Below are positions 1-4,295 of a stretch of DNA of 8,205 nt, piece after piece. The stretch's first letter is position 1. Every line of letters begins with the position of its first letter. The notes under the pieces are model-generated. The model searched no databases, was not told the DNA's origin, and worked only from the letters and a program-made list of their open reading frames with translations. The DNA is from GWF2-38-10 sp964527595 (GTDB lineage Bacteria > Babelota > Babeliae > Babelales > RVW-14): positions 1-8,205 of the forward strand of contig CAZGPI010000024.1 in NCBI GenBank assembly GCA_964527595.1, read 5' to 3'. A program made the position numbers and the translations under genes.

Positions 1-25
1 CGCCATGTAAGGAAATTACATGGCG
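1..25. repeat. Perfect hairpin at the left edge
   Basis: A 10-base stem CGCCATGTAA (1-10) pairs exactly with TTACATGGCG (16-25) around the loop GGAAA. On the plus strand it is followed by GAAAAAGG, not a T-run, so it is not a plus-strand intrinsic terminator. Any minus-strand T-run would lie outside the window. It could be the end of a terminator for a gene to the left or part of a larger inverted repeat cut by the window edge. Confidence 0.6.
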
Positions 26-49
26 GAAAAAGGAGAAAGGAGAGTAGTA

Positions 50-133
50 ATGAAGTCTTATTTAATCAAAACATGGACAATGAATATACTTAATCCACCC
101 AGAAAATCAAGTGGTTTATTTAAAATGCATTAA
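50..133 (+). CDS. Possible 27-residue small ORF with strong SD
   Basis: An ATG at 50 follows AAAGGAG (36-42) with a 7-base gap, a near-ideal Shine-Dalgarno arrangement. The frame runs 27 codons to TAA at 131-133. The peptide begins MKSYLIKTW and ends GLFKMH. It is basic and has no signal peptide, membrane segment or motif I recognise. It may be a genuine small protein, a leader peptide, or the surviving 5' end of a decayed gene. I see no clear promoter in the 35 bases before it, so transcription would have to come from outside the window or from a weak site. Support rests only on the SD and start spacing. Confidence 0.3.
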   Translation: MKSYLIKTWTMNILNPPRKSSGLFKMH

Positions 134-288
134 ATGGCCTACTTTTTCCCATTTGTTTCTGTTTGGCTATTTTTACGTAAATTTCAATTAAAATGTTCAA
201 ATTACACTAATCAAAGATAGTGACGCTTTGATTAGTCATGGACTATCTTGCTTTATTTCAAACAGAATAAAGTCTCTCGCCACCCTCT
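134..288. other. Gene-free leader with clustered hairpins
   Basis: No credible coding frame is visible. The right half holds three inverted repeats. ACTAATCAAAG (206-216) pairs perfectly with 226-236 around a 9-base loop. AAGATAGT (214-221) pairs with ACTATCTT (242-249) and overlaps the first stem, so the two are mutually exclusive. CTTTATT (251-257) pairs with AATAAAG (266-272). None is followed by a T-run. All lie upstream of the promoter at 289-316, so they would not be in its transcript. They could be DNA-level sites or RNA structures of an upstream transcript. Confidence 0.5.
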
Positions 289-316
289 TTGACAATAATT
301 GTAAAATCTTTACAAT
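289..316 (+). promoter_or_regulatory. Strong sigma70-type promoter for the LRR operon
   Basis: TTGACA (289-294, 6/6 to consensus) and TACAAT (311-316, 5/6) are separated by 16 bases. Transcription would start near 323, leaving about 20 bases of leader before the ATG at 343. This is the best promoter match in the window. It is overlapped by the palindrome at 295-319, so it is probably regulated. Confidence 0.7.
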
Positions 317-319
317 TAT
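295..319. promoter_or_regulatory. Candidate operator: perfect palindrome over spacer and -10
   Basis: ATAATTGTAAA (295-305) is the exact reverse complement of TTTACAATTAT (309-319), around a 3-base centre ATC. It fills the promoter spacer and covers the -10. Related heptamers ACAATWA also occur at 292-298, 321-327 and 329-335, so five copies in both orientations cluster within about 45 bases. This is what a repressor operator with flanking half-sites looks like. The regulator is not in the window. An AT-rich chance palindrome is possible, but 11 paired bases with this placement is unlikely. Confidence 0.5.
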
Positions 320-342
320 AACAATTAGACAATAAGTTTATT

Positions 343-834
343 ATGGGTATGCATCCATTAATAGAAGTACCTGAGAGCGGATCAACAGAGGAAGAGAAAA
401 CGCCGGTTAATGTTGCCTTTGCCGCACCAACACCACTATGTGGCGCAATTGGTGATTGTACCGATTTTGCAATAAAAGCAAAACCCGCTATCACAAGCTT
501 AACCCCAGATCAATATATAACAGGTCACGGCCTGTTATATATTATCAAAGACAACCAAGACCTTGAAAGACTTAACCTAGAGGGTTGTCTTTGTATTTCC
601 GGTCGTCATTTGGCCCAGCTCTTTGAAATAATCTCGCCCAATCTTAGAGCAATTAATCTTAGTATTACACATGTCAACCTAGCCGGCATTTTAGCTATTT
701 TCAAACGCTGCCCAAACCTTGAAGTCATTCAACTAGTATGGGTTTCGGATATAGGGGAAGAAGAAATACACACAATTTTAGAAAAACGTCCACCTGGATG
801 TAGAATTATTACGAACACCGAAGTTTATAATTAA
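343..834 (+). CDS. Leucine-rich-repeat protein, no signal peptide
   Basis: This encodes a 163-residue protein whose second half has about three LRR units of the cysteine-containing (F-box/AMN1-like) style. They lie near residues 73-98 (core LERLNLEGC), 99-124 (LRAINLS, then a helix ending KRCPNL) and 125-157 (LEVIQL). Such repeats form a curved protein-binding surface, and in host-associated bacteria they are often in effectors. The partner is unknown. The first 50 residues are acidic and low-complexity, with no hydrophobic core, so unlike the next gene there is no Sec signal. The ATG at 343 is the first start after an in-frame TAA at 319. Its SD is weak, with only AATAAG upstream. It is first in a probable operon, 31 bases before the second LRR gene and behind the promoter at 289. 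The ten bases ending in the ATG (GTTTATTATG) match those of the next gene, supporting a duplication. Confidence 0.75.
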   Translation: MGMHPLIEVPESGSTEEEKTPVNVAFAAPTPLCGAIGDCTDFAIKAKPAITSLTPDQYITGHGLLYIIKDNQDLERLNLEGCLCISGRHLAQLFEIISPNLRAINLSITHVNLAGILAIFKRCPNLEVIQLVWVSDIGEEEIHTILEKRPPGCRIITNTEVYN

Positions 835-855
835 AAACACTTAATCAATAATCAT

Positions 856-859
856 GGAG
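856..859 (+). promoter_or_regulatory. SD deciding the start of the second LRR gene
   Basis: GGAG at 856-859 sits 6 bases before the ATG at 866. This favours that start over the in-frame ATG at 854, which would place the SD inside the coding sequence and put four extra residues (MEFI) ahead of the typical MKKSL signal-peptide N-region. Confidence 0.7.
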
Positions 860-865
860 TTTATT

Positions 866-1462
866 ATGAAAAAGTCTTTACGTTTACTACTCACCCTTTC
901 TCTTGCTTTCGGGTTTGCTGCAAAAGGTGGGACCCCTCTCTTTGGAATGGAATTTGATCCATCGGCCGATGAAATGCCTAATAAGAGCGAAAGTATCACA
1001 CCACAAGCAAAAATACATCTTTCTGTTGATAATAAGGATATAACAGACAAAGAGCTTAGACGTCTTATCAAGCACCTCCCTGATCTTGTATATCTTAATT
1101 TGGAGGGATGCGCGAAAATAACTACCAAGGGTGTTATACATATAATTACACATTGCCCAAAAATCAAAATCCTTAATCTGTCAAATTGTAGCAATGTCAC
1201 CAACACAGCACTTAAGAGTCTAGAAAGAGGGTTGCCAGAACTTATAAGCCTTAATATGTCAAACTGCTACAAAATCCACGCTGAAGAAATTGGCTTAAGA
1301 ATTGCCTTGCTTGCACTACACCACCCAAAGCTCAAAACACTTTGTTTGTCTGGCTGCATAGGATTAGGCAATGTAGACTTATTAATAAGCACAATTTCCA
1401 AGTTTTGCCCAAACCTTGAAGATCTCGACTTATCTAGATGCAACCTCGGTAATGATAGATAA
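866..1462 (+). CDS. Secreted leucine-rich-repeat protein, probably truncated
   Basis: A 198-residue protein. Residues 1-19 form a Sec-type signal peptide: MKKS, then a leucine-rich core LRLLLTLSLAFGFAA. Export to the envelope or beyond is therefore expected. From about residue 72 there are four LRR units of the cysteine-containing type with cores LVYLNLEGC, IKILNLSNC, LISLNMSNC and LKTLCLSGC. A fifth unit starts at LEDLDLSRC (about 185-192). The protein ends at NLGNDR, where a complete unit would continue into its helix, so the fifth repeat is cut short. Bases after the stop, in the +1 frame, read like such a helix (see 1488-1574). It lies 31 bases after the first LRR gene and shares its promoter. 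The likely role is binding a protein, possibly of a host. No catalytic motif is visible. Confidence 0.8.
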   Translation: MKKSLRLLLTLSLAFGFAAKGGTPLFGMEFDPSADEMPNKSESITPQAKIHLSVDNKDITDKELRRLIKHLPDLVYLNLEGCAKITTKGVIHIITHCPKIKILNLSNCSNVTNTALKSLERGLPELISLNMSNCYKIHAEEIGLRIALLALHHPKLKTLCLSGCIGLGNVDLLISTISKFCPNLEDLDLSRCNLGNDR

Positions 1463-1487
1463 TCGCAACGCAGCATAATTGGTCTTT

Positions 1488-1574
1488 ATGTTCGATGATG
1501 GCCTGGAAACAATCCTTGCCCATTGGGTATTAATAAAAAAATTCTACCCAACCCACGTTAATTCCATAAATTAT
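1488..1574 (+). pseudogene. Possible LRR remnant in a shifted frame
   Basis: In the +1 frame relative to the gene ending at 1462, bases from 1488 read MFDDGLETILAHWVLIKKF and then lose resemblance. DDGLETILAHWVLIKKF has the spacing of an LRR helix segment and can be laid over NTALKSLERGLPELISL of the upstream gene. The frame continues into the terminator hairpin up to TAA at 1617-1619, has no SD, and is unlikely to be expressed by itself. It may be the decayed end of the truncated LRR gene. The similarity is short, and chance is a real alternative. Confidence 0.25.
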
Positions 1575-1610
1575 AAAAGAGCCTTCGGATATTTCACCGA
1601 AGGCTCTTTT
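1575..1610. terminator. Bidirectional intrinsic terminator
   Basis: A perfect 14-base stem AAAAGAGCCTTCGG (1575-1588) pairs with 1597-1610 around the loop ATATTTCA. The GC-rich part is flanked by A4 on the left and T4 on the right, so it can stop transcription from both sides. It sits between the end of the LRR operon and the stop of recF (1614), exactly where convergent genes need it. Confidence 0.9.
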
Positions 1611-1613
1611 ACT

Positions 1614-2720
1614 TTATAACGATAAAACTGATGCCCTGCCAAGCTCTTTGCCCAAATTCAAAATAGCGGGATTGGTGGGGCATGAAAGAATAATCTGAAA
1701 TGGGAGAAATGAAAGAGTGGCAAAACATTCTTGAATACGTTGATCATCAAAGTCGGTCAAAAAGTCATCAAGCAGCAAAACCCCCGATTCCCCGACTAAC
1801 CCAAGCTCAAGAAGTTGAGCAACCTTAATCAAAAATACTATCAATTTTTGTTGGCCGCGCGATGCAAACACGCGGGCTTTTTTGCTTTGAAAAACAATGG
1901 CAAAATCGTCTAAATGGATCCCAAAAAGACTACGGCCATATTGCTGTTCTGTTTCAAGATGAGTAGCGGAAAATTTTGGCCAAAATTCTTCAAAGGTTTG
2001 TGTAACCGGTTTCGCCTTATCAAGATATTCAAAACCAATGGATAAATTGGCATCGGTAGATGTGAAATGAGTTTGTAAAAGCTGGTTGACTTGGACCTCA
2101 AGGTTATGAAGATATTCGATACGCGCTTGCCGAATAATTTGCGATTCGTCCCAGAGTTTTTTAGACCAGATTTCAAGTTCATCAAGGCTTAGCTTTAGCG
2201 ATCGATTGCGCAGACCCTGTAGAATACTATTACGATTATCCAGTATTTGACGGTACTTTTTGAAGGTTACTAAAAGAGCTGGATTGAATAAAAAGAGAGC
2301 GTAATTGAGAAAGTCTCGTCGACTCTCTGGCGCGCCGTGAACCAAAATCAAATCATCGGCCACTAAGGTAATCATGCGATAATGGGCTATTAGTTCTTTA
2401 TATGATTGAACCGGTTTATCATTTTGTTTTACTATTTTCCCATCTTTAACAGAAAATCCAACGCTAATAGAGTCGGTTATTCCTAAGGATTGCTGTTCAG
2501 ATTCTACTTTAATAAAAAAATGATCGGTCCCTAATTTAATTAAATCTTTATGAACATGGGTACGAAATGAGCGTAAATAACAAGAATAGTGGAGGGCTTC
2601 CAGCACACTACTCTTCCCTACTCCATTTTTGCCTTGGACAACGACGCATCGACCCTCGAATGGGATTTCGAGGGTTTCGAAGCATCTGAAGTTTTGTAAG
2701 GTTAATTTTTTTATCAGCAC
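1614..2720 (-). CDS. recF: DNA replication and repair protein RecF
   Basis: RecF is an SMC-like ATPase that binds single/double-strand junctions at gaps and, with RecO and RecR, helps load RecA. This one has 368 residues, the usual length. Visible motifs are the N-terminus LIKKLTLQNFRCFE, Walker A GKNGVGKS (30-37), the family stretch ADDLILVHGAPESRRDFLN (121-139), the ABC signature SRGQQK (287-292), and Walker B VLLLDD (314-319) followed by the D-loop-like FLTDFDDQR. The usual GPHRDD motif reads GIHLDD (267-272), a departure from the family pattern. The start is GTG at 2720, fixed by the conserved N-terminus. The SD is modest (AGGT about 7 bases upstream). It lies 253 bases downstream of dnaN on the same strand and has its own candidate promoter in that gap, so it need not depend on dnaN transcription. 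Confidence 0.95.
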   Translation of the reverse strand: MLIKKLTLQNFRCFETLEIPFEGRCVVVQGKNGVGKSSVLEALHYSCYLRSFRTHVHKDLIKLGTDHFFIKVESEQQSLGITDSISVGFSVKDGKIVKQNDKPVQSYKELIAHYRMITLVADDLILVHGAPESRRDFLNYALFLFNPALLVTFKKYRQILDNRNSILQGLRNRSLKLSLDELEIWSKKLWDESQIIRQARIEYLHNLEVQVNQLLQTHFTSTDANLSIGFEYLDKAKPVTQTFEEFWPKFSATHLETEQQYGRSLFGIHLDDFAIVFQSKKARVFASRGQQKLIVFLIKVAQLLELGLVGESGVLLLDDFLTDFDDQRIQECFATLSFLPFQIILSCPTNPAILNLGKELGRASVLSL

Positions 2721-2747
2721 TAAAGGACCTAGGTTTTACTCTTTTTT

Positions 2748-2778
2748 ATTATATAAACAATCGGGTCTTTTTTGTCAT
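2748..2778 (-). promoter_or_regulatory. Candidate recF promoter using the repeat edge as -35
   Basis: Read on the minus strand, ATGACA (2778-2773) is followed after 17 bases by TATATA (2755-2750). An overlapping TATAAT lies at 2753-2748, 19 bases from the -35. ATGACA matches TTGACA in 5 of 6 positions. Its first five bases are the outer end of the palindromic repeat beginning at 2774. The leader to the GTG at 2720 would be about 20 bases. Confidence 0.5.
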
Positions 2779-2853
2779 CCTCGACGTGATCGAGGATCCA
2801 TCTGCCTATTCAATACATTTTAAGATGGATCCCGGCTCGGTGGCCGGGATGAC
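2774..2853. repeat. Composite palindromic repeat with two hairpin modules
   Basis: Two copies of a roughly 30-base unit face each other. The left copy (2774-2803) is GTCAT, stem CCTCGA, loop CGTGA, stem TCGAGG, then ATCCATCT. The right copy (2853-2823, minus strand) is GTCAT, stem CCCGGC, loop CACCGA, stem GCCGGG, then ATCCATCT. They are separated by 19 bases (2804-2822). The whole can also fold as one long hairpin, since GGATCCATCT and the outer GTCATCC pair with their partners. The stems differ at three positions with matching changes on the other side. The GTCATCC/GGATCC style resembles dispersed palindromic elements of Rickettsia and other host-associated bacteria. Membership in a particular family is inferred. 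Confidence 0.75.
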
Positions 2854-2875
2854 AAAAGCGGCAGAATGACAAAAA

Positions 2876-2909
2876 AAGGAGGTTACAAGGAGGACGACGT
2901 CCTCCTTGT
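2876..2909 (-). terminator. Hairpin region behind dnaN, possible terminator
   Basis: ACAAGGAGGAC (2885-2895) pairs perfectly with GTCCTCCTTGT (2899-2909) around a 3-base loop. A second AAGGAGG (2876-2882) can compete for the same CCTCCTT (2901-2907). On the minus strand the second pairing leads directly into a run of Ts (2877-2871), as an intrinsic terminator should. It lies about 65 bases after the dnaN stop. The T-run is set back from the stronger 11-base stem, so termination efficiency is uncertain. Confidence 0.45.
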
Positions 2910-2973
2910 TTGTCTTCGACAAAGTTTTTCTTATTCCTAGGGAGGTCCAGGAGGGAACGGCCTGCATTATTAA

Positions 2974-4098
2974 TTACCCTTCAGCCTGCGTCATAGAAAT
3001 AGGCATGACCAAATAAGTCATCTGATAATCGGTCCCCTGCCCTTCAAAAATAATCGGCTTGGCCGCATTCTTGATAAAGAAGTTAACGTTATCTTCAGGA
3101 AACGCTTGAAGGCCATTCAACAAATAAGGTGAATAAAAGCGGCTTTCGATATTGTCGCCGATAAATTCACTCAATACTAATGATTCTTCAAGTTTACCAA
3201 CCTCTTTATTATGCATGCTTACTTTGACGGCGCCGGAAGAAAACAAGAAATGGGTCGATACAAACTGCCCAGCCAATAAGCAACCGGTTCGCTTAAGTGT
3301 CTTAAGAAAAGGATCTTTGGTCATACGCGCAGGCAAAAATCCTTCTTTATTCAACACTGGTTGATATTGAGGAAATGGGTCTGAAATTAATTTGGTAAAA
3401 AAGTTGAAATTTTTGCCTGAAAAAACCAATTGGTTTCCGCATACACCAAGAAATGCGTTTGCGTCAATACCGCCTTCTAATAACTTTTTCAATTCAAGAA
3501 CAGCGCGTTTAGGGACAAGCCATTTGCGATCTTCAGGCAATGTATATTTATCTGATGTTACGCGAGCCAAACAATGTCCATCGGTAGCAACCATGCCCAT
3601 GCATGTTGGCCCAAATTCCAACAACATGCCATTAAGCGCCATATTGGCATTGTTTTGCGGAATCAAGAAGGCAACCTTATTGAGCATGTTCAACAAAAAT
3701 GAGGCTTGCATATCAAGCATATTTTCAATGCGTTCAGGAAATGGAGGAAATTCTGCCGCGTCTTTAATATTGAGAATAAGGTCAACACCAGCGGATTTTA
3801 AGCGCAATTGTGAAGCACCAAGAACAAACTCAATATCGCCATCAAGTTCTTTAACTAATTCAAAAATGCGTTTACCCGAAATTAAAAAGCTAACATTTTC
3901 CATCAAGTCACTCTCAATGACCATATTTGATTGCAAGCTTATTTCTAGGTCAGTCGCTTTGAGGGTTAATTCACGCGGAGCGACTTGGAATAAAATAGAC
4001 TCGGTTACGCCTAATGCCGTACGCTTACTGCAAATTGGTTGCATTGACGCCAACAATGATAACAACTCTTTTTGATTTACAACGAATTTTCCATCCAT
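2974..4098 (-). CDS. dnaN: DNA polymerase III beta subunit (sliding clamp)
   Basis: DnaN forms the ring-shaped dimer that tethers DNA polymerase III to DNA and acts as a hub for other replication and repair proteins. The product has 374 residues and is full length. It shows the three clamp domains, about 1-121, 130-250 and 253-374. Recognisable marks are LTLKATDLEISL (44-55), EFPPFPE (116-122), ATDGHCLA (171-178), FPQYQPVLN (242-250) and the C-terminal TYLVMPI (361-367) that borders the partner-binding pocket. The start is ATG at 4098, with GAGGG about 8 bases upstream. No dnaA is adjacent: the upstream neighbour is a divergent phospholipase gene. A weak -10 (TATACT, minus strand 4171-4166) is the only promoter hint I found. 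recF follows after a repeat-containing gap. Confidence 0.96.
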   Translation of the reverse strand: MDGKFVVNQKELLSLLASMQPICSKRTALGVTESILFQVAPRELTLKATDLEISLQSNMVIESDLMENVSFLISGKRIFELVKELDGDIEFVLGASQLRLKSAGVDLILNIKDAAEFPPFPERIENMLDMQASFLLNMLNKVAFLIPQNNANMALNGMLLEFGPTCMGMVATDGHCLARVTSDKYTLPEDRKWLVPKRAVLELKKLLEGGIDANAFLGVCGNQLVFSGKNFNFFTKLISDPFPQYQPVLNKEGFLPARMTKDPFLKTLKRTGCLLAGQFVSTHFLFSSGAVKVSMHNKEVGKLEESLVLSEFIGDNIESRFYSPYLLNGLQAFPEDNVNFFIKNAAKPIIFEGQGTDYQMTYLVMPISMTQAEG

Positions 4099-4222
4099 GA
4101 AAATTCACCCTCGCTTGAATGTTTAACTTTGAATACCGCCGACCAGTTTTCCCACCACCCAGCCAAGTATACAATAAGTAGTTGGGATCGAAAAGGATTA
4201 ATCGGCCGCTCGGAGCAGAAAC

Positions 4223-4252
4223 TTGTCTTGCCCCGATCTATTCATGTATATT
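4223..4252 (+). promoter_or_regulatory. Candidate promoter of the phospholipase gene
   Basis: TTGTCT (4223-4228, 4/6 to consensus) and TATATT (4247-4252, 5/6) are separated by 18 bases. Transcription would begin near 4259, about 37 bases before the GTG start. It lies in the 197-base gap shared with divergent dnaN. That gap otherwise shows no strong hairpin or repeat. Confidence 0.4.
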
Positions 4253-4285
4253 TTTTTATGGGGTGTCTCATTAATCGTTTTTTTT

Positions 4286-4291
4286 GGGAGG
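4286..4291 (+). promoter_or_regulatory. SD deciding the GTG start of the phospholipase
   Basis: GGGAGG at 4286-4291 is followed after 4 bases by GTG at 4296. The alternative in-frame TTG at 4284 overlaps this SD and would put MGGI before the signal peptide. The GTG start gives a normal MKIINH N-region, so it is preferred. Confidence 0.7.
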
Positions 4292-4295
4292 AATC

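Noticed and set aside
841..1206. 121-codon frame on the minus strand opposite the second LRR gene
   Set aside because: It is antisense to a gene with a clear signal peptide, SD and repeats, and has no independent support.
2876..2893. Two perfect AAGGAGG SD sequences on the plus strand
   Set aside because: No start codon with an open frame follows at a suitable distance. They are better explained as hairpin arms.
3392..4075. 227-codon open frame on the plus strand opposite dnaN
   Set aside because: It is fully antisense to a well-supported dnaN, has no SD or motif, and its composition is what the reverse of dnaN would give.
4197..4277. Direct repeat ATTAATCG at 4197-4204 and 4270-4277
   Set aside because: It is only 8 bases in an AT-rich gap, with no further copies or relation to the promoter boxes.
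4284..4286. TTG as start of the phospholipase
   Set aside because: It overlaps the SD itself. GTG at 4296 has the SD at a workable distance and gives a normal signal-peptide N-region.
4099..4295. Replication origin next to dnaN
   Set aside because: I found no copies of the DnaA box TTATCCACA or close variants, and no clear AT-rich repeat array.
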